This document shows, piece by piece, positions 1 to 9,245 of a DNA stretch of 64,000 bases. The translations under genes were made by a program, and so were the position numbers. The stretch is from Rhodococcus sp. KRD162. GTDB lineage: Bacteria; Actinomycetota; Actinomycetes; Mycobacteriales; Mycobacteriaceae. Under the pieces are notes generated by a model. The model saw only the letters and a list, made by a program, of their open reading frames with translations, did not search any database and had not been told where the DNA came from. The stretch is taken from contig NZ_JABFAU010000013.1 in the NCBI RefSeq assembly GCF_017168335.1, positions 1 through 64,000 on the forward strand, in the 5' to 3' direction. How positions within the stretch are numbered: position 1 is the first letter of the stretch; every line of letters begins with the position of its first letter.

Positions 1-24
1 GGCGGGCGGGCTGTCGACACCAGC

Positions 25-1131
25 TCAGGCAATAGCGGGCGGTCGCTCCGGCGGCGATCCTGCTGTTCGCCCTCGGACGAGTTCGGTCGGCAGCGTTTCG
101 GCGGCGACGACGCCCGAGTGCGAGGAGGAGAGCACCAGTTTGCCCGCCCGGCGGCCTTTTTCTTCGGCGTCTTGGCGCACGGTGGTGAGGTTCTCGCGGA
201 TGGCGTCGGAGATGCCGTCGAATCCGGTGACCGAGAGTTGGCCCGGCACATCGATTCCGGAGACTTTCGCGAAGTTCAGTGCGCCGAGGGCGATGACGTC
301 GGTGGTGCACAGCAGGGCTGTGGTCTCGCGGTTGGCCTGAAGTGCTTGGGCGGCGGCGGAGTGGCCGGAGCGGACGGTGTGGTCGAATCGTTCGACGACG
401 GTGAGGGTGTCGGGGTCGAGTCCGGCGTCGATCATGGCCGCTTGCACTCCGGCGATTCGTTCGCGTTGTACGTGGAAGTGGCTCTCCGCCAACCGCCCGG
501 GGGGTACGACGCCATCTCGCCGGTCGCGTCCGAGCCTCATGCACAGCACTGCGAGGTGTTCGTGCCCTTGTGAGATCAGGTGTTCGGCAAGCATTTTCAT
601 GGCACCTCGGTCGTCGATGGCGACGAGGGCTGCTTCGGGGATGTTGCGCGGCTGATCGCAGACGACGATCGGTAGGTGCCGTTCACGTACCGCTGCGAGG
701 TACGGGTCGTCGTCGGCGACGGAGTAGACGACGAAACCGTCGACTCCGGCCTGTTGGACGACGGCGGCGGCTTGGACGTCGTCGCGTTCGGCTCCGGCCG
801 GGATCAACAACAGGCCCTGTCCGGCGGCTTCGCAGGATTCGGCGAGACCGGCGAGGAAGCTCATGGCGGCGGGGTCGCGGAAGGAGTAGCTGAGGGCTTC
901 GGTGAGGAGCAGTCCGATGGCCCCGGCCTTGCGGGTGCGCAGCGATCGCGCGACCGGGTCGGGGCCTGCGTAGCCGCGACGTTTTGCTGCCTGCAGGACG
1001 CGTTCGCGAAGCTCCGGGGAGAGCTGATCGGGCCGGTTGTAGGCGTTGGAGACGGTGGTGCGTGAGACCTTCAGTTCGGCAGCGATCGACGCCAACGTCG
1101 CTTGACGTCGCGGTTCGCTTGACCTGGCCAT
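25..1131 (-). CDS. LacI-family transcriptional regulator
   Basis: DNA-binding repressor of 368 aa. Residues about 11-30 form the LacI helix-turn-helix (ATLASIAAELKVSRTTVSNA), followed by the hinge helix near residue 56 (PVARSLR) and a periplasmic-binding-protein-like effector domain that ends with a typical SVTGFDG segment. The frame extends 31 codons further upstream, but the ATG at 1131 gives the canonical short lead-in to the HTH, so I use that start. The gene diverges from a zinc-type ABC importer, and a LacI-like palindrome lies between them. The effector is unknown. LacI proteins normally bind sugars or nucleosides, so control of the metal importer is not assured. Confidence 0.88.
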   Translation of the reverse strand: MARSSEPRRQATLASIAAELKVSRTTVSNAYNRPDQLSPELRERVLQAAKRRGYAGPDPVARSLRTRKAGAIGLLLTEALSYSFRDPAAMSFLAGLAESCEAAGQGLLLIPAGAERDDVQAAAVVQQAGVDGFVVYSVADDDPYLAAVRERHLPIVVCDQPRNIPEAALVAIDDRGAMKMLAEHLISQGHEHLAVLCMRLGRDRRDGVVPPGRLAESHFHVQRERIAGVQAAMIDAGLDPDTLTVVERFDHTVRSGHSAAAQALQANRETTALLCTTDVIALGALNFAKVSGIDVPGQLSVTGFDGISDAIRENLTTVRQDAEEKGRRAGKLVLSSSHSGVVAAETLPTELVRGRTAGSPPERPPAIA

Positions 1132-1135
1132 AACC

Positions 1136-1149
1136 GGGACGTTAGTCCC
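1136..1149. promoter_or_regulatory. Short inverted repeat at the lacI-type start
   Basis: GGGAC-GTTA-GTCCC lies 5 bp upstream of the chosen lacI-type ATG. It could be an autoregulatory site or a small hairpin in the leader. Five-bp arms are weak evidence in GC-rich DNA. Confidence 0.25.
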
Positions 1150-1225
1150 ACTACGCGCCGCAGGAAAACTCGCGGTCCCGATCGTCCGATTCGATCGCCG
1201 ACCCCGGTGCGCGCTAGAGTACAAC

Positions 1226-1238
1226 GGTAACGGTTTCC
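1226..1238. promoter_or_regulatory. Putative operator between LacI gene and metal importer
   Basis: GGTAACGGTTTCC has 5 of 6 positions symmetric around a central G, which resembles LacI-family operators. An overlapping 15-mer, TAACGGTTTCCATTA (1228-1242), can also be read as a 7-1-7 Zur/Fur-type box with 5 of 7 symmetric positions. The site sits 35 bp upstream of the importer lipoprotein ATG, a natural repression position. Which regulator uses it cannot be decided from sequence. Confidence 0.4.
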
Positions 1239-1273
1239 ATTAACGTCTAGTCTCGCTCATCAGGAGTCCACCG

Positions 1274-2284
1274 ATGTCGCCCATCTCTCGCCCGTCCGGG
1301 ACCAAGCTCACTGCTCTAGTTGGCCTGACCTGCGCCGCAGCCCTCACTCTCAGCGCGTGTAGCTCCACCGAGACCGCGAGCACAGAGTCGGCCCCCGCGA
1401 CCCCCGTCGACGGTCCGATCACGATTGTGGCGTCCACGAACGTGTGGGGAAGCGTCGCCGAGGCGGTTGCAGGCAACCTCGCGACCGTGACGTCGATCAT
1501 CTCCGACCCCTCGGCCGACCCGCACTCCTACGAGGCGAGCCCGGCCGACGCCGCCTCCGTCGCAGAGGCCTCGCTGGTGGTCTACAACGGCGGTGGCTAC
1601 GACCAGTTCATCGAGGACATCCTGGACTCCGAAGGCAAGGACGTGCCGTCGGTCGACGCCTTCTCCCTGCTCGACGAGAGCCACGATCACGATTCGGAGT
1701 CCAGCTCCGACACCGAAGCCCACACCACCTCCGAGGACGGCCACGCACACGGCGAGGTCAACGAACACGTGTGGTACAACGCCGAGGTCGCTGCCCACAC
1801 CGCCGAGGAGATCGCCGACAAGCTCGGCCAGCTCGACCCGAGCAACGCCGCCCAGTACACCGCCAACGCCGAGACCTTCCACGAACAGGTCCACGCGATC
1901 ACCGACGTGACCGACCAGATCGCCGCCGACTTCCCCGGTGCGCCGGTGGCACAGACCGAACCGATCGCGCATTACCTCCTCGAGGAGTCCGATCTCGACG
2001 ATCGCACCCCCGAGGACTTCAAGGACTCCATCGAGGAAGGCAACGATCCGTCACCGGCGTCCATCGCGGCGACGCGAGATCTGTTCACGTCCAAGTCCGT
2101 TCGCGCGCTGGTGTACAACATCCAGACCGAGGACGCGGTCACCCAGGACATTCGCTCCACCAGCGAGGCCGCGGGAATCCCCGTCGTCGAGGTGACCGAA
2201 ACACTGCCCGCAGGCATGACCTACATCGAATGGCAGACCAAGGCTGCCAAGGATCTGCAGGCCGCGCTCACCACCGGTTCCTAG
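1274..2284 (+). CDS. Zinc/manganese ABC transporter substrate-binding lipoprotein (ZnuA/TroA type)
   Basis: Extracellular metal-capture lipoprotein of 336 aa. It has a signal peptide with lipobox LSAC (lipidated Cys 29). A TroA-like fold is indicated by DPHSYEASPAD, the NEHVWYN metal-ligand motif and AQTEPIAHYLL. Residues about 135-160 form a His/Asp-rich loop (ESHDHDSES, EDGHAHGE) typical of zinc-specific cluster-9 proteins. An AGGAG ribosome site lies 8 bases before the ATG. The ATPase and permease genes follow in the same direction. The His-rich loop favours zinc, but manganese cannot be excluded. Confidence 0.9.
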   Translation: MSPISRPSGTKLTALVGLTCAAALTLSACSSTETASTESAPATPVDGPITIVASTNVWGSVAEAVAGNLATVTSIISDPSADPHSYEASPADAASVAEASLVVYNGGGYDQFIEDILDSEGKDVPSVDAFSLLDESHDHDSESSSDTEAHTTSEDGHAHGEVNEHVWYNAEVAAHTAEEIADKLGQLDPSNAAQYTANAETFHEQVHAITDVTDQIAADFPGAPVAQTEPIAHYLLEESDLDDRTPEDFKDSIEEGNDPSPASIAATRDLFTSKSVRALVYNIQTEDAVTQDIRSTSEAAGIPVVEVTETLPAGMTYIEWQTKAAKDLQAALTTGS

Positions 2285-2315
2285 ACCGATCCGGCGTGAT
2301 GGAAAGCTGTAGTAC

Positions 2316-3149
2316 ATGTCTGCTGTAGAACTGCGCGACGCCGGTCTGGCGTTCGGCGAGCGCACCCTGTGGCAGAACCTGGATCTGACGGTCGAGAAGG
2401 GTGAATTCGTTGCCGTTCTCGGCCCCAACGGGTCCGGCAAGACGTCTCTGCTCAAAGTGCTGCTCGGGCAGAATCACCTCACCTCCGGCACGGCCGCGAT
2501 CGGCGGCAACCCCGTCCGCCGCGGTCAGTCGGGTGTCGGGTACGTCCCCCAACAACGCAATATCGACGACGATCTGCCGCTGCGCGGACGCGATCTCGTC
2601 GGCCTGGGCTGGGACGGTCATCGGTGGGGCATGGGCCTGCGCGGTATGCGGCAGCGCAAGGAGACGGTGCAACGAGCGATCGACCAGGTCGATGCCAATT
2701 CGTTTGCAGGCGCGCCCGTCGGCTCGATGTCCGGCGGTGAGCAGCAGCGGCTGCGCATCGCCCAGGCCCTCGTCGGCGATCCATCGGTGCTGCTGTGTGA
2801 CGAGCCCCTGCTCAGCCTCGATCTCGCCAACCAATCTCTGGTTTCGAGCCTCATCGATCGCCGACGACGCGAGCACGACACAGCAGTACTGTTCGTCACC
2901 CACGAGATCAATCCGATCCTTCCGTTGGTCGACCGCATCGTCTACATCGTCGACGGCCGGTTCCGGATCGGAACTCCCGAGGAAGTCATGACCACCGAGG
3001 TGCTGTCGGAGCTGTACCGCACCGAAGTCGAGGTACTGAAGGTTCGCGGTCGGCTCGTCGTCGTCGGAACCGGCGATTCGATCGATGCGCTCGGCTCGGC
3101 CGGGGCTCACCACCCGCCTGTGCCGCAGGACGGAGAAAGCACAGCATGA
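2316..3149 (+). CDS. Metal ABC transporter ATP-binding protein (ZnuC type)
   Basis: ATPase subunit of the importer, 277 aa. Walker A is GPNGSGKT (residues 36-43), the Q-loop region is YVPQQRN, the signature is MSGGEQQR and the H-loop is FVTHE. Walker B reads VLLCDEPLLSLD, where most relatives have LDEPFxGVD. The catalytic Glu is kept. The stop codon overlaps the next gene's start by 4 bp (ATGA), so the permease is translationally coupled. Membership of the importer rests on gene order. Confidence 0.9.
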   Translation: MSAVELRDAGLAFGERTLWQNLDLTVEKGEFVAVLGPNGSGKTSLLKVLLGQNHLTSGTAAIGGNPVRRGQSGVGYVPQQRNIDDDLPLRGRDLVGLGWDGHRWGMGLRGMRQRKETVQRAIDQVDANSFAGAPVGSMSGGEQQRLRIAQALVGDPSVLLCDEPLLSLDLANQSLVSSLIDRRRREHDTAVLFVTHEINPILPLVDRIVYIVDGRFRIGTPEEVMTTEVLSELYRTEVEVLKVRGRLVVVGTGDSIDALGSAGAHHPPVPQDGESTA

Positions 3150-4024
3150 ACGAGAAGGTTCTGGACGCATTCTCGAAGATGCTCGACTTCCACACCACCG
3201 CAAACCTGTTGACGTACGACTTCGTTCAGCAGGCACTGATCGCGGCCGCGATCCTCGGTCTGCTCGCAGGCGCACTCGGCCCGTTGATCGTCAGCCGCCA
3301 ATGGGCTTTCGCCGTGCACGGATCGAGTGAGCTCTCGCTGACGGGTGCCTCGGCGGCTCTGCTCGTCGGCATCACCGTCGGACTGGGGGCCATCGTCGGA
3401 TCCGTCGTCGCGGCGGTGATGTTCGCGCTCCTCGGCAACAAGGCCCGCGACCGCGACTCGGTGATCGGCGTCATCATGTCCTTCGGCCTCGGCCTGTCGG
3501 TGCTGTTCATCTGGCTCTATCCGGGCCGAACCGGCACCAGCTTCTCGCTGCTCATCGGTCAGATCGTCGGCGTCGGTCAGAGCGGTATCCAACTGTTGCT
3601 GGTGTGCGCTGTGGCGGTGCTCATCGTCCTCACCGTCGTCTACCGCCCGCTGCTGTTCGCCAGCACCGATCCCGAGGTGGCGCTTGCCCGCGGTGTCCCG
3701 GTTCGCGCACTCTCGGTGGTGTTCGCCGTGCTCGTCGGCGTCGCGTGCGCGCTCGGCGTTCAGATCGTCGGGGCACTTCTGGTTCTGTCGCTCCTCATCA
3801 CTCCGGCCGCTGCCGCCGCTCGGGTGACCGCCAGCCCGCTCAAGGCGACGCTGCTGTCCATCCTGTTCGCGGAGATCGCCGCTGTCGGGGGGATCCTGCT
3901 CTCGCTCGCTCCCGGTCTGCCGGTCTCGACGTTCGTCACGACCATCTCGTTCGTGATCTACCTGATCTGCCGCGCGATCGGCGGAGCACGCAAGGCCAGC
4001 TCCGGACGGCTGGTTGCCGCATAG
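3146..4024 (+). CDS. Metal ABC transporter permease (ZnuB type)
   Basis: Integral membrane permease of 292 aa from the ABC-3 family (iron chelate, zinc, manganese). About eight hydrophobic segments can be traced, starting at [20 protein letters not shown]. The [18 protein letters not shown] segment is characteristic of the family. The gene overlaps the ATPase by 4 bp and ends 2 bp before the chosen pxpA ATG, so importer and oxoprolinase genes look like one transcript. Confidence 0.9.
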   Translation: MNEKVLDAFSKMLDFHTTANLLTYDFVQQALIAAAILGLLAGALGPLIVSRQWAFAVHGSSELSLTGASAALLVGITVGLGAIVGSVVAAVMFALLGNKARDRDSVIGVIMSFGLGLSVLFIWLYPGRTGTSFSLLIGQIVGVGQSGIQLLLVCAVAVLIVLTVVYRPLLFASTDPEVALARGVPVRALSVVFAVLVGVACALGVQIVGALLVLSLLITPAAAAARVTASPLKATLLSILFAEIAAVGGILLSLAPGLPVSTFVTTISFVIYLICRAIGGARKASSGRLVAA

Positions 4025-4025
4025 G

Positions 4026-4793
4026 ATGTCGAGGGTGACGTCCATCGACCTCAACGCCGATCTCGGCGAAAGCTACGGCGCGTGGACTCTCGGCGACGAC
4101 GACGCCATGCTCGCCCTCGTCTCGAGTGCCAACGTCGCCTGCGGGTTTCACGCCGGTGACCCGACCACTCTGCTGCGCACGTGCCGCTCGGCGTCGAACG
4201 CCGCCGTGCGAATCGGAGCGCAGGTCGGCTATCACGACCTCGCCGGGTTCGGTCGTCGCTTCCTCGATATCTCCCCTGCCGACCTCACCGCCGATGTGAT
4301 CTACCAAATGGGCGCTCTCGACGCGCTCGCCCAGGTCGCCGGCTCGGCCATTGCCTACGTCAAACCGCATGGGGCGCTGTACAACGCGATCGTGCACCAC
4401 CGCGAGCAGGCCAAGGCCGTGGTCGACGCCGTCACCGCGTACGACGCGACCCTGCCGGTCCTCGGGCTCCCCGGTTCGGTGTTCCTCGAGGAGGCCGAGC
4501 GGGCCGGGCTCCGCACTGTCGCAGAGGCTTTCGCCGACCGCGCCTACACACCGCAGGGGACGCTGGTCTCGCGCTCGGAACCCGGCGCGGTGCTCTCCGA
4601 CCCCGACGCGGTCGCGCAGCGGGTCTTGATGATGGTCACCGACGGCACCGTCGCAGCGGTGGACGGCTCGCGGGTCGACGTCCGGGCCGAGTCGATCTGC
4701 TTGCACGGCGACTCACCCGGTGCGGTCGCGATGGCCACCGCGGTATCGAAGATGCTGCGCACCAACGATATCGACGTCACCGCCTTCGCCTGA
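4026..4793 (+). CDS. pxpA: 5-oxoprolinase subunit A (LamB/YcsF family)
   Basis: Subunit of the ATP-dependent 5-oxoprolinase PxpABC, which opens the pyroglutamate ring to L-glutamate in the cytosol. Family signatures are [12 protein letters not shown] at the N terminus, [12 protein letters not shown], and VKPHGALYN. The product is 255 aa from ATG 4026. A GTG at 4035 (VTSIDLN) is a close alternative, and an ATG at 4014 would overlap the permease gene. The stop TGA shares one base with the pxpB ATG (TGATG), a coupled arrangement. Confidence 0.9.
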   Translation: MSRVTSIDLNADLGESYGAWTLGDDDAMLALVSSANVACGFHAGDPTTLLRTCRSASNAAVRIGAQVGYHDLAGFGRRFLDISPADLTADVIYQMGALDALAQVAGSAIAYVKPHGALYNAIVHHREQAKAVVDAVTAYDATLPVLGLPGSVFLEEAERAGLRTVAEAFADRAYTPQGTLVSRSEPGAVLSDPDAVAQRVLMMVTDGTVAAVDGSRVDVRAESICLHGDSPGAVAMATAVSKMLRTNDIDVTAFA

Positions 4794-5395
4794 TGCGTAT
4801 CCTCTCGGCCGGTGAGCGCGCTGTGCTCGTCGAGTTCGACGGACTGGACGAGACGATGGCCCACTATCGCGCGCTGGCAGCCGACCCGCCATCTGCGGTC
4901 ATCGATCTGGTTCCTGCCGCGCGGAGCGTGCTGGTGATGTTCGAAGGGACGAGGCAGCCTGTCCTGGACTGGATCTCGGCCGCCGACCCCGTCGACCCGA
5001 GCACCGCAGACCGGACCGAGACCGTCACGATCGAGGTGGTCTACGACGGCGCAGACCTCGACGCGGTTGCCCGCCTGACCGGCCTGTCCACCGCGGACGT
5101 CGTTGCAGCCCATACCGGTCAGAGGTGGACGGTGGCGTTCGGCGGCTTCGCACCCGGTTTCGGCTACCTCGTCGGCACCGATTCGCGACTGCACGTCCCG
5201 CGCCGCACATCGCCCCGGACCAGTGTTCCTGCCGGTTCGGTGGGGCTGGCAGGGGAGTTCTCGGGCATCTACCCGCGGCCGTCCCCGGGCGGGTGGCAGC
5301 TGATCGGGCACACCGACGCGCAGTTGTGGAATCTCGATCGGGATCCACCGGCCCTGCTGCGCCCGGGCACCGAAGTCAGATTCGAGCAAGCATGA
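4793..5395 (+). CDS. pxpB: 5-oxoprolinase subunit B (KipI / allophanate hydrolase subunit 1 type)
   Basis: A 200 aa protein with the KipI/allophanate-hydrolase-subunit-1 domain. The family motif FGGFAPGFGYL lies near residues 117-127, and the C-terminal half reads VPAGSVGLAGEFSGIYPRPSPGGW. It works with PxpA and PxpC in pyroglutamate hydrolysis. It overlaps pxpA by one base and pxpC by 4 bases (ATGA). Older annotation calls this family a kinase A inhibitor. The complete pxpABC order argues for oxoprolinase instead. Confidence 0.9.
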   Translation: MRILSAGERAVLVEFDGLDETMAHYRALAADPPSAVIDLVPAARSVLVMFEGTRQPVLDWISAADPVDPSTADRTETVTIEVVYDGADLDAVARLTGLSTADVVAAHTGQRWTVAFGGFAPGFGYLVGTDSRLHVPRRTSPRTSVPAGSVGLAGEFSGIYPRPSPGGWQLIGHTDAQLWNLDRDPPALLRPGTEVRFEQA

Positions 5396-6246
5396 AAGCC
5401 CTCACCATCGTGCAGACCGGGCCGCTGTGCACCGTCCAGGATCGAGGCAGGCCGGGGCACGCGTCGATCGGCGTCGGGCGCTCGGGTGCTGCGGATCTGC
5501 GCTCGCACGATGCAGCGAACAGACTGGTGGGCAACAACTCCGACGCCGCCACTCTGGAAGTGACGTTCGGCGGTCTCCGGCTGCGTGCCGAGTTCGACGT
5601 CCTGGTCGCCGTTACCGGGGCGCATGTGATCTGCCGCGTGGACGGCACCGTGCAGGGACTGTATTCGACTCTTGCGGTCCGAGCCGGTCAGGAACTCGAA
5701 TTGTCCACACCCACCTGGGGCCTGCGCAGCTATCTGGCCGTGCGGGGTGGGATCGACGTCCCGGCAGTTCTCGGTAGCCGTGCGACGGACACGATGTCCG
5801 GTCTCGGGCCTGCGGCGATCTCCCCCGGCGACGTGCTCGCCATCGGCGACGACAGCGAGCTGTGGCCCGCCGCGGACTTCGTGCCGCCGCCGTCGAACGG
5901 GGCCACACTGCACGTCACGTTCGGTCCGCGCGAGAACTGGTTCACCGAACGGGCCAGGTCGCTTCTGCTGGCACAGCCGTGGACGGTCACGCAGGACACC
6001 GATCGCGTCGGGATCAGGCTCGACGGCTCCGAGCCGCTGACCCGCGCCATCGACAGCGAATTGCCCAGCGAAGGAACGATTCTCGGATCCCTACAGGTGC
6101 CGCCGTCCGGGCAGCCGGTGCTCTTTCTCGCCGACCACCCCGTCACGGGCGGCTACCCGGTGATCGCCGTCGTCACCGCGGCCGATGTGTGCGCCGCAGC
6201 GCAACTCACGCCGGGAACGACCGTCCATTTCCGCCGGGCCCACTGA
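5392..6246 (+). CDS. pxpC: 5-oxoprolinase subunit C (KipA / allophanate hydrolase subunit 2 type)
   Basis: Last gene of pxpABC, 284 aa, with the biotin-dependent-carboxylase-like/KipA domain. Conserved pieces are TVQDRGRPGHASIGVGRSGAAD, LAVRGGIDVPAVLGSRATD and LADHPVTGGYPVIAVV near the C terminus. The length is normal for the family. The next gene, rlmB, is on the opposite strand and converges 118 bp away, with a repeat-built hairpin between the two. Confidence 0.9.
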   Translation: MKALTIVQTGPLCTVQDRGRPGHASIGVGRSGAADLRSHDAANRLVGNNSDAATLEVTFGGLRLRAEFDVLVAVTGAHVICRVDGTVQGLYSTLAVRAGQELELSTPTWGLRSYLAVRGGIDVPAVLGSRATDTMSGLGPAAISPGDVLAIGDDSELWPAADFVPPPSNGATLHVTFGPRENWFTERARSLLLAQPWTVTQDTDRVGIRLDGSEPLTRAIDSELPSEGTILGSLQVPPSGQPVLFLADHPVTGGYPVIAVVTAADVCAAAQLTPGTTVHFRRAH

Positions 6247-6284
6247 TCCCCGCCGCTGCCGATCGACCGCGCGCCCGTTCTGCA

Positions 6285-6346
6285 GACCTCACACCCGCAA
6301 TCACGGGAGAGCCGGTGTGTGAGGTCGCCACAAAGGGTGTGAGGTT
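6285..6346. repeat. Three GGTGTGAGGT-type repeats forming a hairpin between convergent genes
   Basis: GACCTCACACC (6285-6295) is the reverse complement of GGTGTGTGAGGTC (6314-6326) apart from a 2-base GT insertion. A third copy, GGTGTGAGGTT, lies at 6336-6346. The first two can pair as a hairpin between pxpC and rlmB, suggesting a bidirectional terminator or a member of a dispersed repeat family. No U-tract follows. Confidence 0.5.
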
Positions 6347-6364
6347 CGCGAGGAGAACGTCCGA

Positions 6365-7342
6365 CTACGCCCGACGCTGCCGCGCGATATCGGCCAGCAC
6401 GACGCCCGCGGCCACGGATGCGTTGAGCGATTCCACCGGCCCAGCCATCGGGATCGACAGGATGTGATCGCAGGTCTCGCTGACCAGACGCGACAGGCCT
6501 TTGCCCTCGGATCCGACGACGATGACGACCGGGCCTGTGCCGTCGAAGGTGTCGAGGTCGGTGTCGCCGCCAGCGTCGAGGCCGACAACCGTGACTCCCT
6601 TGGACTGCCAATCCTTCAGTGTGCGAGTCAGATTGACTGCGCGTGCGATCGGAAGCCGCGCAGCCGCGCCTGCGCTGGTCCGCCACGCGACGGCCGACAC
6701 GCTCGCGCTGCGACGCTGCGGGATCACGACGCCGTGGCCGCCGAACGCACCCACTGAGCGCACCACCGCACCGAGATTGCGCGGGTCGGTGATGTTGTCG
6801 AGAGCCACGAACAGAGCGGGCTCCTGATGCGTGCGCGCGTTCGAGAGCAGATCGTCGGGGTGCGCGTAGCGGTAGGGCGGCACCTGCAGCGCAAGGCCCT
6901 GGTGTAATCCGTTGGCGCTGAGCTTGTCCAGGTCCGAGCGGGGAACCTCGAGGATGGAGATGCGTGCGTCTCCGGCCCGTTGAACGGCTTCCTTGAGCCG
7001 CTCGTCACTGTCGGTACCCACGGCGACCCACAGGGCCGTCGCAGGCACTCCCGCGCGCAGGCACTCCACAACCGGGTTGCGGCCGAGCACTACCTCGGGA
7101 CCGTCCTCTGCCTTGCGTCCGGCCGGTCGGCCACCCGCCCGGCCTGCACCGCCGCGGTTCTGTGCGGACTTCTCCGCGAGCTTGGCCCGACGCGCAGCGG
7201 GATGTTTGGTGCGCTCGGACGCAGGCGGCGTAGCGCCTCGCCCTTCGAGACCCTTACGACGCTTGCCTCCGGAACCGGCGACCTGCCCCTTCTTGGTGCC
7301 GTCCTTGCGGACTGCGCCGCGTCTACTCGAATTGCCTGCCAT
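6365..7342 (-). CDS. rlmB: 23S rRNA (guanosine-2'-O-)-methyltransferase RlmB, SpoU family
   Basis: SPOUT methyltransferase that 2'-O-methylates a guanosine of the 23S rRNA peptidyl-transferase region (G2251 in E. coli). The product is 325 aa. The first ~85 residues are basic and low-complexity ([14 protein letters not shown]), as in actinobacterial relatives. A substrate-binding domain follows ([15 protein letters not shown]). The three SpoU motifs are [24 protein letters not shown] and [20 protein letters not shown]. The ATG at 7342 shares one base with the cysS stop (TGATG), so translation is coupled. Confidence 0.93.
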   Translation of the reverse strand: MAGNSSRRGAVRKDGTKKGQVAGSGGKRRKGLEGRGATPPASERTKHPAARRAKLAEKSAQNRGGAGRAGGRPAGRKAEDGPEVVLGRNPVVECLRAGVPATALWVAVGTDSDERLKEAVQRAGDARISILEVPRSDLDKLSANGLHQGLALQVPPYRYAHPDDLLSNARTHQEPALFVALDNITDPRNLGAVVRSVGAFGGHGVVIPQRRSASVSAVAWRTSAGAAARLPIARAVNLTRTLKDWQSKGVTVVGLDAGGDTDLDTFDGTGPVVIVVGSEGKGLSRLVSETCDHILSIPMAGPVESLNASVAAGVVLADIARQRRA

Positions 7343-8757
7343 CACAAACCTGCTTCGTCGGTCTTGCTCGTACCCAGCGACCATTCGGGCCCGTTGGGTG
7401 TATCTGTCACGTCTATCCCGGCCTGAGCCAGTCTTGTTCGTATGTCGTCTGCGGCGGCCCAGTCCTTGGTCGCCTTTGCCGTTGCGCGACGCTCGAGCTC
7501 GGCCTCGACCAGAACGCCGAGGGCACTGAGAGCTGCTGCGTCGGAACCACTGTCGTTGGTCCAGTGGGGATCGAGCGGGTCGACGCCCAGGATGTCCAGC
7601 ATCGCCCGCACACTGCCTGCGTACTCCACTGCCGCCGGTAGATCGCCGGACTCGAGCGCGGTATTGCCGAGCGTGACGGTGGCGTGAATCTCGGCCAACG
7701 CCTTGGGAACTCCCAAGTCGTCATCGAGGGCCTCGGCAAATCCGGTGGTCCACTTGCCCATCGGTACCTCACCGGCCCGTTCGACGGCTCGCTTGACGAA
7801 CCCTTCGATGCCCCGGTACGTCACGGCGGCGGTCTCGAGCGCCGTATCGGAGTACTCGAGCATCGAGCGATAGTGCGCGCCGCCGAGATAGAACCGAAGC
7901 TCTTGCGGCCGAACATTTTTGAGCACATTCGGTACCGAGAGAACATTGCCGAGAGATTTCGACATCTTCTCTCCGCCCATCGTCACCCAGCCGTTGTGCA
8001 GCCAGTACCGCGAGAAGCCGTCACCGGCCGCCATCGACTGCGCCCGCTCGTTCTCGTGGTGCGGGAACACCAGATCGAGCCCTCCGCAGTGAATGTCGAA
8101 ATCCGCACCGAGGTAGTTCTCGGCCATGGCCGAGCATTCGAGATGCCAGCCCGGACGGCCGTCACCCCACGGCGTCGGCCACGACGGCTCGCCGGGCTTC
8201 GCGCCCTTCCACAGAGTGAAGTCGCGGGGATCGCGCTTGCCCTCCGCGACGCTCTCACCCTGGTGGACGTCGTCGAGCTTGTGACCGGACAGCGCGCCGT
8301 ACCCCGGAAAGCTCTGCACGGAGAAGTACACGTCCCCGCACTCGTCGGCGTAGGCGTGACCGCGTTCGATCAAACGCTCGATCAACTGGACCATCTGTGT
8401 GATGTGCCCGGTGGCGCGCGGCTCCGCCGACGGCGGCAGTACCCCGAGTCGGTCGTAGGCCCAGGTGAAGGAACGCTCGTACGTCGCAGCCCACTCCCAC
8501 CACGGACGACCGGCGTCTCGGGCCTTGTTCAGAATCTTGTCGTCGATGTCGGTCACATTGCGAACGAAGGCGACGTCGTAATCGTGCGCCAGCAACCACC
8601 GCCGCAGTACGTCGAAGGCGACACCGCTACGCACATGGCCGATATGAGGTTCGCCCTGCACCGTCGCCCCACACAGGTACACCGATGCATGGCCAGGGAC
8701 CAAGGGGGTGAATTCCCGCAAGGCCCTCGTCTCGGTGTCGTGTAGGTGAAGGGTCAC
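7342..8757 (-). CDS. cysS: Cysteinyl-tRNA synthetase
   Basis: Class I aminoacyl-tRNA synthetase charging tRNA-Cys, 471 aa. The HIGH motif is HIGH in [11 protein letters not shown] and the KMSKS motif is KMSKS in [11 protein letters not shown]. Zinc ligands include the Cys of YLCGATV, the Cys of HLECSAMA and the HHE of [12 protein letters not shown] use GTG 8757 ([10 protein letters not shown]), which matches the family start. A TTG at 8766 is also open, and neither has a clear ribosome site. A related enzyme, MshC, makes mycothiol, but this gene's place beside ispF/ispD/rlmB is that of cysS. Confidence 0.93.
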   Translation of the reverse strand: MTLHLHDTETRALREFTPLVPGHASVYLCGATVQGEPHIGHVRSGVAFDVLRRWLLAHDYDVAFVRNVTDIDDKILNKARDAGRPWWEWAATYERSFTWAYDRLGVLPPSAEPRATGHITQMVQLIERLIERGHAYADECGDVYFSVQSFPGYGALSGHKLDDVHQGESVAEGKRDPRDFTLWKGAKPGEPSWPTPWGDGRPGWHLECSAMAENYLGADFDIHCGGLDLVFPHHENERAQSMAAGDGFSRYWLHNGWVTMGGEKMSKSLGNVLSVPNVLKNVRPQELRFYLGGAHYRSMLEYSDTALETAAVTYRGIEGFVKRAVERAGEVPMGKWTTGFAEALDDDLGVPKALAEIHATVTLGNTALESGDLPAAVEYAGSVRAMLDILGVDPLDPHWTNDSGSDAAALSALGVLVEAELERRATAKATKDWAAADDIRTRLAQAGIDVTDTPNGPEWSLGTSKTDEAGL

Positions 8758-8780
8758 GACCAGCAATGCTACCGGTGGTA

Positions 8781-9245
8781 TTACCCCGTCACGACAAGTG
8801 CGGTCGCGACGGCCGCGATTCCTTCACCTCGGCCGGTCAGCCCGAGGCCGTCGGTGGTGGTCGCAGACACCGATACCGGTGCACCGAGCACGCGGGAGAG
8901 AACCTCCTGCGCTTCGACTCGGCGCGGCCCGATCTTCGGCCGATTACCGATGATCTGCACCGCCGCGTTCTCGATCGCGTACCCGTCGGCGTCGAGCAGA
9001 CGTTTGACCTCGGTCAACATTGCCGCTCCGCTGACCCCGTCCCATTCCGGACGCCCAGTGCCGAACACCGAACCGAGATCGCCCAGTCCCGCCGCCGACA
9101 GCAACGCGTCGCACAGGGCGTGGGCGGCGACGTCTCCGTCGGAATGCCCGTCGAGCCCATCCGCGTCCTCGAACAGCAAGCCGGCCAGCCAACACGGCCG
9201 ACCGGGCGCGATGGGATGAACATCGGTGCCGATGCCGACTCTCAT
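8781..9245 (-). CDS. ispF: 2-C-methyl-D-erythritol 2,4-cyclodiphosphate synthase
   Basis: MEP-pathway enzyme that cyclises CDP-methylerythritol phosphate, releasing CMP. It is cytosolic and trimeric. The product is 154 aa, normal for the family. Zinc-site residues are in GIGTDVHPI and [18 protein letters not shown], and the C-terminal motif is [16 protein letters not shown]. Its ATG overlaps the ispD stop by 4 bp. ispD and ispF are separate genes here, not the fused ispDF of some bacteria. Confidence 0.95.
   Translation of the reverse strand: MRVGIGTDVHPIAPGRPCWLAGLLFEDADGLDGHSDGDVAAHALCDALLSAAGLGDLGSVFGTGRPEWDGVSGAAMLTEVKRLLDADGYAIENAAVQIIGNRPKIGPRRVEAQEVLSRVLGAPVSVSATTTDGLGLTGRGEGIAAVATALVVTG

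Noticed and set aside
4793..6246. Urea carboxylase/allophanate hydrolase genes
   Set aside because: KipI/KipA-type domains are shared by those enzymes, but the adjacent LamB/YcsF gene and exact pxpABC order indicate 5-oxoprolinase.
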